Below, in pieces: positions 23,980-38,200 of a stretch of DNA of 64,000 nt (positions within the stretch are counted from its first letter, which is position 1; every line of letters starts with the position of its first letter). A model generated the notes under the pieces. It was given only the letters and a program-made list of their open reading frames with translations. It had not been told where the DNA came from and made no database searches. Location: contig OU744720.1 in NCBI GenBank assembly GCA_916613615.1, positions 2,645,749 to 2,709,748 on the forward strand, given 5' to 3'. The stretch comes from Steromphala cineraria (lineage: Eukaryota; Mollusca; Gastropoda; Trochida; Trochidae). A program made the position numbers and the translations under genes.

Positions 23980-26834
23980 TAAAAAAGGTGTATGAAACTA
24001 CGAAGGCGTTGAAATCAAGGTCACACACCCTTTTTTCGCAGCGGGAATAATTTGGGGTCCTTTAATGACCCAGGGGTATGTGGTCTATCCATCAATTACT
24101 TTCTCCTTCATCACACCACCTTCTAGATTGCCCATCAAAGAAAGTGTTATGATGCCTTAAAGCACTCCGTGGCACCTTCACACCGACCCATACTGACCTT
24201 CTATTTAAAATAAAACTTGACAAACAAAACAAAATCATTCAAGCTGAATATTCAACGTATTTCTTTCTTATAATGGATATTGACGTGTATGCACCTTTTG
24301 AAACCAATGCCGTAGAAGAACGACTGCTGGGTGCATTAACTGGCAAGTCGAGTACATTTTAATAGCTTGGTTGACCGGTTGTCTGTTTCTCCCATCAGAG
24401 AAGCAAGGTTTCAATCGCTGATTTGTTACCCTTCCCGAACGAGTGCTCAATACGTCTGTTCTAAACAATTTCGGAGAGACTTGTGTTGTGTTATACAAAA
24501 ATGTATTTATCGTTCCCTTAAATTACCATGCATTCAACCAAAACATTTACAAAACAAATATAAAACTTATAAAGTTTTGCCATGGAATGTATACTACAGG
24601 TGTGACGCTATTTATCCATAACAAATATCGATGCTTATCTCTTACAAATTTTATAATAAGTTGGTTCATGCACATTAACCATATTTGGACCATAACTTGA
24701 AACCCGTTACTCCACATATTTAAAAAAATATGTCGAAAATAAATTATGACGAATATGATGGTTTTGTTAAGCAATTGTTTTTGGGGTTTTTGGGGGGGTT
24801 TTGTGTTTTTTTTTTGTAAATGAGATATTTATATGTCCCATGGTCATGTGGCCTATGTGCGACAGGAATAAACTATTTGATAGTAAATAAAACAAAATTT
24901 GGGTAACCCACCAATCGTTTTAACCTTGACGCAGTTTAACAGCGGGGTATGACTCGCGCAAGACTTTACCACTAGCTCTTCTAAGCCTTGCTGCTAAACG
25001 TCAAAGGATACTTGTTCATTAGCTTGCAACCTTCAGAAAAGTATTCAAGGAACTAGATCGATGTATGTTGCAGCAGGCTAGGAACTTGACTCAAAACCTT
25101 CGGAAATGCTGTAAGTCTTAAATCAGCCAGTGATCGGCACTGGCAGGAATATTGACTGAGCCAAACCTGACATCCTCAAGAGATAGAGGAGGGTTCGTTA
25201 TACATGTACAAAGCAGGTGGACTTTCATTGAAGATTGACCCTGGCCTGACATCTTTGATTCAAGAGAGGGGGTTGTGGACAGTGTGCACCTGCATTGTAT
25301 TGCCAATATGACGATTTTGTGGTATGTGTGGTGACCCAAAACAAGGTGGTTATAAGGTGGAACTGTTAGGGCCAACAGTTATATCGAAGAGGTATGTAAA
25401 TTATGTTATGGTGTATTGTAACTGTAGGTGATGCATCAAGGCTAGGGGAATTAGCCTACTGCAAATAACACTCCTCCACATACGTGTTTAAAAGACTTTT
25501 CAGAGCCAAGAAGTCTCATCCCCTGACGCTATCACATGATCAAATTATGGACAACCGAACACCTGAAATTCATCATTTGATTTTCTTAAAACTTGATGAA
25601 ATTGCTTTTTTCTGTAAGAAATCATATCTCTTCGTGCATCTTTTCATAGCCAGCGTTCCCTTGCCTTTGACTGTATCATCTTCATATCCATTGTTACCCG
25701 CGGAGAGTATCCCAAATATAAACACGTTCGTGAAAACATTTTAAAGTACGTTGACTGTGACATTGGCCTACCTTATTCTAGAACTGTACCGCCACTAGTT
25801 CAGTGTACTCCCCTTGGGTATCTTGGTAGAAGACTAGGCATCTGGCCGCTTTGCAAACAAGTTTGAAATAATCGTTGTGTTTTGCGTAAAACTGCTTGCA
25901 TGCATATTTTTATTTAAATCGTTAAAATTTATTACGTTATTGTTGATGTCGCTAACATCTGCCGTTGAATATTAAAAAGGGGATCATCATCAACTTAGCT
26001 AATTAGATAAATATAAATCAACAGGTATTTTTAATATTATGTCGACATACGGAAATATATTTAGATTGTCAAATTTACAACATGTGAAAAATGTGAAGCC
26101 TATTTTCAACTTTTCTTTGCAGATAATAACTAAGGAAGCATTACGGGATTTTTTTGTTAGCTCTAGGGTCAGAATGAATTAATTACGCTATTGGAGATAA
26201 GGTTCACATTTCTGTGATGTTAATGCGCTGTCTATAGTGTTGTATCTGTAGGTTAAGTTATGGATAAGACATGATTCACGGGCATTATTAGGAATAAAGA
26301 TATTGAACAACGGCAAAAGACCCGCGGTCAAATCACGAGGACAAACATCAATTATTCTTAATATAGCCTAAGAATAATGTCTTATTTAATTCATAGATGA
26401 TATGACTATTGACGAGAAAGCATAGCATAGAACAGAGCGACTGTAAAATACGAAACCACCAAAACTCAGACCTCTGACAAGGCAACATTATAGATATGCA
26501 ACGTATTTATTCAAAGTTGGGGACGTTTCAAATGGTGAATGTGAACTATATATGTGTATGTGAATTATACCGGTTTGATACACCATATCACCAAAAGCAT
26601 TTAGATTGTAGCAAAATTAAATAATGCAAGTTGTTTTTTTACAAAAATGAAAGTCAGTTGACATTTTGACTTCAATTGATAATCCTCAATTATATTATAT
26701 GTACATGGGCACATCGCAAAGGTTTATAATATTAAATATCAGTGATATAATCCCCCAACCCTCAATTAAATATTTTATACCTACATGTCTATATCAGAGA
26801 AACTCTGCCTGTATTAACCTCTTACCTCAGTAAA
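23980..26834. other. no gene seen
   Basis: AT-rich intergenic DNA. A LINE-like tail (ggcctatgtgcgacaggaat) lies at 24850-24870. Open frames of 75-86 codons show no family features. Confidence 0.55.
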
Positions 26835-27012
26835 ATTCAAATTTTGTTTAAATTATTATTGTTCTGTCTTGTTTCCAGAACCTTAAAGGGGCAGTAGGAC
26901 GTTTTTAGTGGGAATATAAGGTGATGTCAGAAAAATGAAAATAAATGGTTCCAATTGAAAGACAATTCAATTTTTGTTAAAATTTATAATTGTTCTTTCT
27001 CGTTCCAGAACC
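26835..27012. repeat. partial tandem duplication of a TTAA MITE end
   Basis: The segment with gtttccagaaccttaaagg and the first part of the MITE is present once at 26835-26970 and again just before the full copy at 27013. Confidence 0.7.
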
Positions 27013-28040
27013 TTAAAGGGGCAGTAGCATGTTTTTAGGGGGAATATATGGTGTTATACCCCACTTCCGGTCTTGTTGCTATGGTTTCCTTTGTTCTTAC
27101 TGTAGGTATATTCACCGATACACCACAACCTTTCTAATACACCTATTCTTTTTTGCACACCCACTTTAAGTCAGGTGTAGAGATTTCCAACTTTGGCAAA
27201 TCAACGGAGTTGTAAAATTTAGAATTTTACAGAAATGTTGGCGTCCAAAGTTGGAATCGAACCAGGGGCCTTAATGTTGCGATGCAACGCCTCTATCGAC
27301 TGAGCTACTGAGGCTTGATACAGTGGTACTTTATGTTGTGTCATGTCTAGGTTGTTGTATTTTCCTATATATGCCTATGAATAGGTATTAGTTTGTACCA
27401 AATTTTAAAGTAATGAAGTCAGTTTATGTTTTTTAAAACGTTATAAGAAGAGTATATATTTTTTTGATCTAGTTAGGTCAAATCGTATATACATAGAGAA
27501 GGGTGGATAGCTCTTTTTCGTCAAATAAAACTCGACCGGGTGGCGCATTTTCATTTTCCTTACATGTAATAGATATACCCATCCTTCCCTCGGCGCATCA
27601 CTCAATATACCTCCTGTTTGAATCGTAGATCCTCAGCTCCGCTACGCTACGCCTCGGAGACTCACGATTCAAACAGGAGGTATATTTAGCGATACACCTC
27701 AGGAAGGATGGGTATATCTATTACATGTAAGGAAAATGAAAATAAATGGTTCCAATTGAAAGACAATGTATTTAAACTAAATGGAGCAGTAATAATTAAA
27801 ATATATAACGAAAAGTTTAGCCATGCGATTCCTTTTTCTTACACAAAATGAATTAAAGGTGTTCTAAAAAAATGGCTGCCATTGGATTTTATATGAATCT
27901 TCATACTTTGTACTCTGACTATGGATGATTGGCTTGTGTAATGAGATTTTTGACACTGTCAAAATAATACATTTAACATTAACTAACAATTATCAGTGAA
28001 AAATTAAAAATATAAAAATTATGAAAAACTGCCCCTTTAA
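27013..28040. mobile_element. TTAA-flanked MITE (copy a) with nested insertion
   Basis: Begins TTAA-AGGGGCAGTAGCATG and ends CTGCCCCT-TTAA. Interior matches the intact copy at 55645-56001. 27057-27742 is foreign sequence. TTAA flanks and a short TIR fit a piggyBac-type non-autonomous element. Confidence 0.8.
27057..27742. repeat. nested composite: tRNA-like block plus large foldback
   Basis: Minus strand at 27249-27316 reads TAGCTCAGTCGATAGAG and GGTTCGATTCC at tRNA spacing, with broken stems. The right part is a hairpin with arms of about 78 bp (27548-27625 and 27664-27742) and a loop of gctccgctacgctacgcctc type. Same layout as 10960-11845. Confidence 0.65.
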
Positions 28041-29888
28041 GCTAATTGTCAATGCTCTTGACCAGAGTCTTATAGGTATAACAAGTCTCTCTGCGTCAAG
28101 ATATAACCAACCAATCAAGATAAAAAACATAAACTTGCATGCATTGTGAATCTTTGTTAAATAAATTTATTTAATAAAAGCTTGAATCTGCTAGGATATG
28201 TATATGAATGTCAGCATATAAAAAATTTCATTGACAGTTGCATCTTTTAACACAAATATAGAGGAACAGGCTATGTAGCTCATCAAGCTTTCAGTTTCAA
28301 CTATTTAGACTTTTTAAAAGAAAATATCAATTAACAATCTCTAGTGACAAAGTTGCAGAAAGTTAAGTAACATCATCAATTGTTTTTTGGGACATTGCCA
28401 TTGTGGTTATTCAAAAGATTCATTAATTGACACTGTATGATATGCCGAACGTTTCACTGATCAGAGACATTGATCTGGAGGAGGAAAAATTATTTTATAG
28501 TAAAAGATGATATGTATAAAACTTTACACACAAAAATAGATTTTCTAAAGATCGTAAGTGACACATGGATAGTCAATATAATAAAACTCTTGGCAGATTA
28601 AACTCTCTCAAATCATAATTAAATATATACAAAAATGCAAATGTGCACATCATTCAAAATATTTTTTAAAATAATTGAATTATTACAATTTCTCCTTTCA
28701 GGCATTTTCAATATGAATACAGAGTTTCTTCAGGCACAACTCAAACTTTAAATAATCTCCTATAGGTACGCATCAGTACAAAAACAAGTTTGGAATGTTA
28801 TGTTCAGTTTGACAAAATAATATCACAAAATAGGTAACTCACAACATGATGAAGATGTATAGGTAAATATGGTCAGTAAATCAGTAAAGTTCACATTGAT
28901 AATATATACCATATAAATATATTGAAAAGCATAAGAGAAGCAACATATAAAATCTGGCTTCTCCTATTAACATTCTATGATTCTGGAACTGCATATTTAC
29001 AATGCCTAGCTATCTGTCTGCATTATTTTAATAGGCTATTATTTGAGATTTTGATTTGATTTGTTATGTCAAATTGTGCTCTTATGACTTGAAAAGTATC
29101 TACACATGATAAACAGAAAACAACTGCCATTGATAAAGAAGAATCAAAGTTGGCATCTCCATTGCCAGTACAACTGTCAGATCAGTCCAAGAAATGTTGT
29201 GCTGATATGTGATGAAATGATATGATATGATGAGCTCGTATATAATAGCGCCAGCCCAATTTACTTATACCTGCTCCTGGAGATTATGACTTACAGTTTA
29301 TGATTGATGAGTGCCATAACCATGCCTCCTCCTGTATTCAACCAGGACCCACCTGTATTCAACCATGCCCCCTCCTGTATTCAACCAGGACCCAGCTGTA
29401 CGCGACTCTGTAGTGCTAACCTGTCAGCTCTTTACTTGTAACATATCTTAAGGCGCGTTCAGCTATAAGACAATGATAATCAGTAAAAATAATCAGGTAG
29501 AAACCAAGATGATTTTTCAGACATCACTTCATGACAGTTTCTCTGTGTATACCAAGGGATTGCATAAGGGAGATAACCCTAATGAGCTTCGAAGCATTTT
29601 TCATCACAGAGTAAACAAAACAGAACATTTTGGTCAGTGGTGTTATTATAATAAATAAGTGTTGCCATCTTGAAATACAACTTTTAAAGGAAACATACTT
29701 TTAAAAAATCACAGATAGAACACAGATATATAAGTCACTGTCACAGATTTAAAACAGACGTGATTCAATGGCATAGATAAAACCCAGCTATGATTCAGTG
29801 GCATATAGCATCATGCCCTGCACTTTGTACAATAAAACTGCATGTCATTGCCATAAAGTCTCCGTAGAAATATTTCATCTTTTGGACA
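28041..29888 (-). other. 3' flank / probable 3' UTR of the CUB gene
   Basis: Follows the stop codon of the CUB receptor. Candidate polyadenylation signals on the minus strand are ATTAAA at 29027-29032 and AATAAA at 28166-28171, so the UTR end is uncertain. A 23-24-bp repeat (ctcctgtattcaaccagga) occurs three times at 29324-29400. No other gene seen. Confidence 0.45.
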
Positions 29889-30301
29889 TCACAAATATCC
29901 ATACTGGGAGGGTTCCTGGGGGGTATAACACTCCATGCCTTCTGTCACTGCCTCAATGTAGGACGGGGGCAGAGCTTCGTCGTCTTTAGCACCGGGGTCA
30001 AGTCTTTCTATTTCGCTGTAGGAGGGGGGAGCTTCTGATGGTATCTGGTTACTGGGAGGGGGTGCGACATCGGGGAAGGGTGCGGAGGGAAGGGGGGTAT
30101 CGGGAGGGACAGGGTTCTGGGTATACCGTATGGAGGATATGTGCTCAGGGGGTTGAGGGGGGTTGGACCTGCGGTGAAGGCGGCGGCGACGTCTACAGAG
30201 AAAGATTAGAGTGCAGACTGCTATGAGCAGGATGAGACTGACAACCACTCCAACAACCACTGCAGTCGGGAAGGAACTCGTCTGGGACTCGCTACTGCTG
30301 G
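29889..30301 (-). CDS. exon 20: stalk, membrane helix, PPxY cytoplasmic tail, stop
   Basis: Acceptor gaattccag, then ASSSESQTSSFPT (stalk), a helix VVVGVVVSLILLIAVCTLIF, then LCRRRRRLHRR. The tail is Pro-rich with EAPPSYSEIE and EALPPSYIEAV, ending QYGYL and a stop at 29889-29891. The first PPSY overlaps YSEI, a YxxPhi-type sorting motif. The first 37 nt of this exon and 35 nt of intron are copied in the 72-bp array next to it. Confidence 0.93.
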
Positions 30302-31939
30302 CTGGAATTCAAACATTCAAACACATAAACAGCACAGTCAGGAAGGAACTCGTCTGGGACTCGCTACTGCTGGCTGGAATTCAAACATTCAAACACATAA
30401 ACAGCACAGTCGGGAAGGAACTCGTCTGGGACTCGCTACTGCTGGCTGGAATTCAAACATTCAAACACATAAACAGCACAGTCAGGAAGGAACTCGTCTG
30501 GGACTCGCTACTGCTGGCTGGAATTCAAACATTCAAACACATAAACAGCACAGTCGGGAAGGAACTCGTCTGGGACTCGCTACTGCTGGCTGGAATTCAA
30601 ACATTCAAACACATAAACAGCACAGTCAGGAAGGAACTCGTCTGGGACTCGCTACTGCTGGCTGGAATTCAAACATTCAAACACATAAACAGCACAGTCG
30701 GGAAGGAACTCGTCTGGGACTCGCTACTGCTGGCTGGAATTCAAACATTCAAACACATAAACAGCACAGTCGGGAAGGAACTCGTCTGGGACTCGCTACT
30801 GCTGGCTGGAATTCAAACATTCAAACACATAAACAGCACAGTCAGGAAGGAACTCGTCTGGGACTCGCTACTGCTGGCTGGAATTCAAACATTCAAACAC
30901 ATAAACAGCACAGTCGGGAAGGAACTCGTCTGGGACTCGCTACTGCTGGCTGGAATTCAAACATTCAAACACATAAACAGCACAGTCAGGAAGGAGCTTG
31001 CCAAAAAATCATCACTAGTGGTTTGAACAACGATCTTTTAAACAAACATTCAAACATAAACAACAAGATGTTAGATGAAGAAATAGGAGAGAACATGATA
31101 ATTGGATTTGAACTTTTGCACACACTAAGAAAACATTTGAGGACAAGAAATCTGCCTTAACTTTTTAAGAGTATTTGAATCACAACATGAAACCAAGTTT
31201 GCAGAGTGAACAGTGTAGATACCTGGCAGGTGGCTGGAGTACGAGATCTTGAAGCCCTTCCCTGACTTGAACTCATCGGTGTGGAACTCCACGTACATGT
31301 ACCTGGTGCTGCTGTATCGCACCCACTCCTTGTTGATGCCGCACATCAGAGGCGTCACCTTGAGGGAGGCGGTGTCGTGCCCTGGGGGGGGAGGAGGACA
31401 GGTATAGAAGTTGTAGAGAGGTAGAATATATCAACAGGCAGAGTCATACATAGGGTGCAGAGTAACATTGTCAAAAAGTAAAGAATTTTTTAAATAATTA
31501 ATTTCATAAAAAAAAGTACATTTCTAGGTGTTCTTATTTGATATTTTGTCCATTTCATATATTTTATCTAAATGTATTTTAGAGAGAAGATTGGTTCATT
31601 AACCTACTCTCAATATCATATCATAATGCATGTTTATAACAGTTTCAATCAAAGCAACAAAACGCAATAAAATAAAAGTATTATATCAAAGGCAAGTCAA
31701 AAGCAACAAACCATCATAAATACGCATATAATCTGTAGGACACCTCACATCACTGTAGGTGATGATGTCATAAACTTCGATTTTCATCTTGATAAGGTGG
31801 GATGGGTCTCTCGCTACAAACCTCCAACTGCAGTCCAAGTTACTGAGGGAGAAAGAAACAAATATCAATGTGTTGGCAGTAGCAATAAGTTGTAGTAGTA
31901 GTAGTAGTAGTAGTAGCTGTAGTAGTAGTAGAAGTAGTG

Positions 31940-31976
<37 letters not shown>

Positions 31977-31995
31977 AAGTAGTAGTAATTGTAGC

Positions 31996-32045
<50 letters not shown>

Positions 32046-32046
32046 C

Positions 32047-32078
<32 letters not shown>

Positions 32079-32135
32079 GAAGAGGAAGAGTAATAGGAAG
32101 TGATAGTAGTTGTAGCAGTAGTAGCTGTAGTAGCT

Positions 32136-32170
<35 letters not shown>

Positions 32171-32190
32171 TGTAGCAGTAGTAGTAGTGA

Positions 32191-32225
<35 letters not shown>

Positions 32226-32226
32226 A

Positions 32227-32295
<69 letters not shown>

Positions 32296-35200
32296 CAGCA
32301 GTAGTAGTGGTAGCGGTAGTGGTAGTGGTAGTGGTAGTGGTAGCAGTAGCGGTAGTGGTAGTGGTAGTGGCAGTAGAAGTAGCAAAAGTAGTAAGAAATG
32401 GTAGTTGTAGTAGAAAAAGTGGTTTAAAAAACTCACTCATAATATGGTAGTCCTGGTGAAGTCAGGTATGATTCAGGAATCTCTACATTTACTTCTTGAA
32501 TGTTCCTAAAACATCCTGAAATATAAATAATTCCATGCAAATTCATCGCATTAATCACTAGATTGTTTCAAATGTATTTTGAACATTTAAGGAACATTAT
32601 AGGGAAATCCTTTTGGTCACCCTTTTAAAGGGGCAGTAGCATGTTTTGTAAAAAATTTATATTTAAAATTTTTCACTGATAATTGTAATTTAATGCTAAA
32701 TGTATTAATTTAATACAGTCTAAGTAAACCTCGTCTCAATAATACTCGCCATACTCCCATACTGAGTCTAGCGAAATACAGTAAAAGGTTGCGTCAGTCG
32801 ACCTTTCGGCGACCTATGACCCTCCAATGTAATCTCAGGAAAGCATGGTGAGCCGGGCCCTGATTGGTCAATTTGATCATTCGGGAGATGCGAGCCTTTA
32901 CTACACCTAGCTAAACTCAATATGGGAATTTTCGCAAGTGTTATTGAGGCTAGGTTTACTTAGACTGAGTTTGATAGTGTCCAAAATCTCATTACACAAA
33001 CCAATCATCCATAGTCAGAGAACACATCATAAAGCTACACATAAAGTTTATTGACGGCCATTTTTGTGTGAACACCTAAAATTCATTTTGTGTAAGAAGA
33101 AAGAATCGCAGGACTGAATTTGCATTATATTCTTTATTTATAACTGCTTCATTTACACTGTCTTTCAATTGGAACCATTTATTTTCATTTTCCTGACATC
33201 ACCATATATTCCTCCTAAAAAAGTGCTACTATCCCTTTAAAGCTCCAATGGTCTATATTATATCAACCCTTAAACTTGAAACTAACATTTCCCCTATTAG
33301 ATCACATCAAAGTTAGCAATTTCAGCTTTAGCTCACACTTTTCCTTTCAGCCAATTGCGACAAGATTGTCTTAAAGATGCTATATCAAAGTGCAATAATT
33401 TTAAAAGTATTTTTAATGTATACGTTGTATTTTTAGAAAAATTTAGCGACCAACCTTGAGAAAATCGGACCAAAATTCATCAAATAGGAGATAATTTACC
33501 AAATAATACCGAAACAGCAGTCGACATAAGGGCGAATCAAGTGTGGCCATTTCACAACTTCCGGTTTCTAAATGTACGCTTGAAAACCGTCTTTGTCGCG
33601 CTCAACTAGATTTTATATTCCTTTTCTCCGAATTAGGTATTCGTTGCTGTCAAAGTTGATACCTATCGAACGCAATTACGGTAGTTGAGACACGGTGTAA
33701 ATCCTACAAGCATAATGATTACGTCACCGAAAGCGGGTTCACAAAATGACATGCCCTTTCTAAGAGGGGTACTGTGCTTGAAGCGTCGAAATAAGTATGT
33801 TATTGTTGATTAAACAATCTAAATATGATATCAAAATTTCGACGAAAGATTGTTCTACAAAGTGATGTATTTCATTTCTCAATAGCTAAGTTTCATCCTG
33901 AACCGCTTGCAAGTATGATACAGCATCTTTAAGAACTTTCAAGTCATTGAGCATGGCTGATAAAGATGATCTTAAACACCAAGAAAACAAGATAATTCCA
34001 TGATATATATTAATACATAATATATTTGTTACAAAGTAACGTTTATTGCTAAAAGGGCAGTTATAAGAATTAGTCTTGTCAAGAATTTCCCTAATGATAA
34101 ATCTAAGGTATGGTTGTTCGTTTGATACATATTGAAGATAAAGATAAAGATGACCAAGTCTAACTAACAAACAGCAAGAGCTGATTGCAATGTGCAGGTT
34201 GCCAACTGGTATAGCGGTAACTTTGATTGTTTGGTCGAACTTGCATATTTTGATTTTGAGATAAATGAATAACTAGAGTTGTAATGATACAGAAATGTTA
34301 TTATTCTAAAAGTTTCACAACATAAAAGATGACAAATTTTGATATGATACATAAGACAATACACTAAGGATATTAAATGGGAGAAAAATCCACATATATT
34401 TGAAAAAAGGTTTATTATTAGGTTAAATAGTTTAGGTTAAGACATCATATAACAAAACGTATATCCTCAGATAAAATATCACAATTCTCAATGTGTGTAT
34501 CATCAGAACTATGATTACTATACATCAACTCTACTCCTGACCTGGGTAATAGACGAGCTGGTAGGTCATGGTGAAGCCCCGCCCCTTGTAAGTGCGGGTG
34601 GTGAAGGCGACAGTCACGCCCCCCGAGGAACTGAAGTGGGACCGATCGTCTCCACCACAGAATGTGAAGATCCGCGGTGAGTCACCCACATCACCTAAAA
34701 CAGTAAACAGGCAGGTTCTAGCTGGGGTATCTTGTAGAAACATTACTCAATACTCACAATATCAGACAAAATACAACCCACAATCAGCATGAAGGCAGAT
34801 GCTATGAACCACCTTCAGCTGGTTCTCATGGTTATATTTGGCACGCTTTTCAAATGACATTTGAATATGAACATTATATTTTATTATAATGCTGCTATTA
34901 AGTAAGCTCATATTAACAAAATAGAGCCATAGGCTCTGTAGCTCATCAGGCATCATATCAAGTTTGCTTTATACAGGCCAGATGAGCTAAAAATGAAACT
35001 GATGTTACCTTTTGCAAGAAAACTTATAAAAAAATTACAAAACAAATGTAACGATTTCGGAATATATTTCCATACCCAAATGATTTATTATTATTCAACA
35101 CTTTCTAGATCGCCAATATTAGACAGTGAAAGAAGTCCACACTTAAATATCCAAGGAGAAATAAATTTGCCATAGACTGTCATCTAATGGATAAAAATAG

Positions 35201-38200
35201 GTTTTTAGGATTGTCACCCCTGTGACCCTATTTGGGGTCATGGGGTCACGAAACCTACAGTTTAGAATCTCAATTGGCCAAGGAGTCTACATGCAGTCTT
35301 TCAGCTCAATAGACCTTTTGGAACTGAAGATGATGATGAAAATAAGTTTTTAAGGTTGTGACCCCTGTGACCCTAATTGGGGTCATGGGGTCACGAAATC
35401 TACAATTTAAAATCCCCATTGGCCAAGGAGTCTGCACATATAATTTCAGCTCTCTAGACCTTTTGGAACTTGAGAAGAAGATGAAAATAGGTTTTTAAGG
35501 TTGTAACCCCTGTGACCCTATTTGGGGTCACAGGGTCACCAAAGTTACAAATTAGAATCCCCATTGTCCAAGGAGTCTGCACATATGATATCATTTTTAA
35601 CTCTCTACTCCTTTTGGAACTGGAGAAGGAGATGAGAATTGGTTTTTAAGGTTGTGACCCCTGTGACCCTATTTGGGGTCATGGGGTCACGAAATCTACA
35701 ATTAAGAATCCCCATTGGCCAAGGAGTCTGCACATATAATTTTCAATTCTCTAGTCCTTTTAGAACTGGAGAAGAAGATGAAAATAGGTTATTAAGGTTG
35801 TGACCCCTGTGACCCTATTTGGGGTCATGGGGTCACGAAATCTACAATTTAGAATCCCCATTGGCCAAGAAGTCTGCACAGTCTGATTAAAATCGACTGT
35901 GATTCGAGGAGAAAAGTGTAAAAATATTATCTATAGCGGGGTTTGAACCTCACCCAGCCGGGCTTTCCTCTCATTCAGTCTGAAGGCACCCCTATTGCCC
36001 GCATGTTCTGACACAAGCTCATCTAGCCAATCGAAAGGAGCGCAGTGAAAGCTTCGGTATCAATCAGGGGCAGGTAACGCCAGTGTACCATTGGTTATAC
36101 ATAACCGCCGCTAAACGCTATTTAAAAACGAGGAAGTGATTGGATAGCTTACGACTGGGTTTGTCTGCGCTAAACTGGTTACAGCAACACGCGATAGAGG
36201 TGGGTGCATTCAGACCGAGACGGAGAGGATATCCCGAATGGTTCGAGCCCCGATGGAGACAATATTTTTTATATTTTATTCCTCGGAGCACGGTCGATTT
36301 TAATCAGACTGGAAGTCTGCACATATCATTTTCAATTCTCTGGTCCTTTTGGAACTGGAGAAGAAGATTAAAATAGGTTTTTAAAGTTGTGACCCCTGTG
36401 ACCCTATTTGGGGTCATGGGGTCTCCAAAGTTACAAATTAGAATCTCCATATGCTAAGGTACCTGTACAAAAAATTTCAGCTCTCTAGTGTGTATGGTTC
36501 ATGAGGAGAAGTCGAAAGTGTCAAAAGTTTACTGACGGACAGACGACGGACGGACGCCGGACGACGGGCCATGCCATAAGCCCATCTGGACTTTCAGTCC
36601 TGATGAGCTAAAAATGAAGACATTTTTCTTGTTTCTTTATATTTTTGTAGACTTTGCAAAATTTCCCACCATTAGGGCCCAATCTCCCACCTTTTTCTAA
36701 CCAAATCTCCCACAACTCCTTAGAAAAAATATCATATGTCTGAAATATTGTTCTGCCCACTATCTTTAAGTTTAAAACGAGCACTCTATTTTACTTGAAA
36801 GTCATTTGATTAATTTATTATATATGTGCATATTAGTCTTTGCTCATGAGACATTTTAAAATGGGTTACCGTCGGTGATGGTGATGACATCAGAGGGACA
36901 CATGAGGTACACGTTGGTGAAGCGGAGGGCGACGTGGTGTACCGACTGTTCAGTGTAGAGAGTCCAGTGGGCGTTGTAACCTCTGAAATTGTCAGGAGTA
37001 CCCATTTTACAAGCTGGAATCCATCATGGTATACTATTTGTCTTTTATCCTTTTCAAAACATTTTATACTCAAATGAAGAAGCAATTGTTACTTTACCAT
37101 TGCTTAACAGGAAAAAATTGGGTTTCCGCCCTTATCAGAAAGGTTTTCATGATAAGTCCTATCATAACTGAACATAGAGCAAATATCAATCAAAATAACC
37201 AGCCCACTTATGATTTGAAGTTAGGTTTCCCTTCTCTTAAACCGTTTAGTGATGACCTATCCCAATCTCAACAAAGCTACAGATGAACACTGTGAAGAAA
37301 TACAGATCTGAGTCTATTGAGATCGAGCCTATTCTTACGGGGTGTAGAAGTAGAATGGTGTGTCAGGGAATGTGATGGCGACCTTCTCGGTGCTGACCTC
37401 TACCATGTCTTCATACTGACCTGAAACAAACATGGTGGATTAAGCAACAACGAATATGTTCCCAAAAATGAACATTCACTTTAAGTTACTGAAGTTATTA
37501 TCAGAGATCTCAAAATAAAAAAATGATAAAACATATATACAGGGTCCATCCTACTCTATGTTATGTCCCCCACAAAGCTTTCCGGCAGACATAATACTTT
37601 GGCTCCTTCCATGGTTCAAGAACTATCTGACGTCATGTGACTTTCTTTTTGACCCTAGCATTGTTCAGCCATCAAATATCAGTTCAAAAACTGCATCACT
37701 CTCAGTAATTGATTCCGGTAAGTCAGTTTGACATAGTTCATTTAATGAAATGCATAATTTTATTCATACGACAATTGATAAAGTTAAAAAGGGACAGTAC
37801 ATTAATGTTCCTTCATTCACCAGAGATCAGTTATACATGAGTAAGGATTACCTTCGCGGTACTCCATAGAGAATCCGTCGCGAGCGTCGAGATCATTGTT
37901 CTCGGACAGGAAGACAACGAGGAGGTGTTGGCCGCGACTCTGGAGGGACACCGGCTCGTCTCGACACCACGACTTGAGCAGGTGCGCATCCTCTGTCTCT
38001 CCTGGAGGGAAAACATGGAGGTTACAAGTTGGCAATATTTCTTGGTTCTCTTAAAATCAACAAAGAAGAAAACTTTAACACAAAATGCATCCAATTATTT
38101 TTTTAAATCAAATATCCTTGACCTTAACAGTCTTCTCAAATTCATTTAAATGCAAAATATTAATTACACATTTATTTTTAAACAATGATCAAGAAAATAC

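Noticed and set aside
30211..31026. 271-codon plus-strand frame with 24-residue repeats
   Set aside because: By-product of the 72-bp unit, antisense to the CUB gene; 72 is a multiple of three and one frame lacks stops.
31789..32450. Poly-Ser, poly-Val, poly-Leu and poly-Thr frames
   Set aside because: Translations of an intronic AGT microsatellite.
36983..37013. Upstream acceptor for exon 15 giving CKMGTPDNFRG
   Set aside because: Would create a phase clash and stop with exon 14; the acceptor at 36983 restores the frame.
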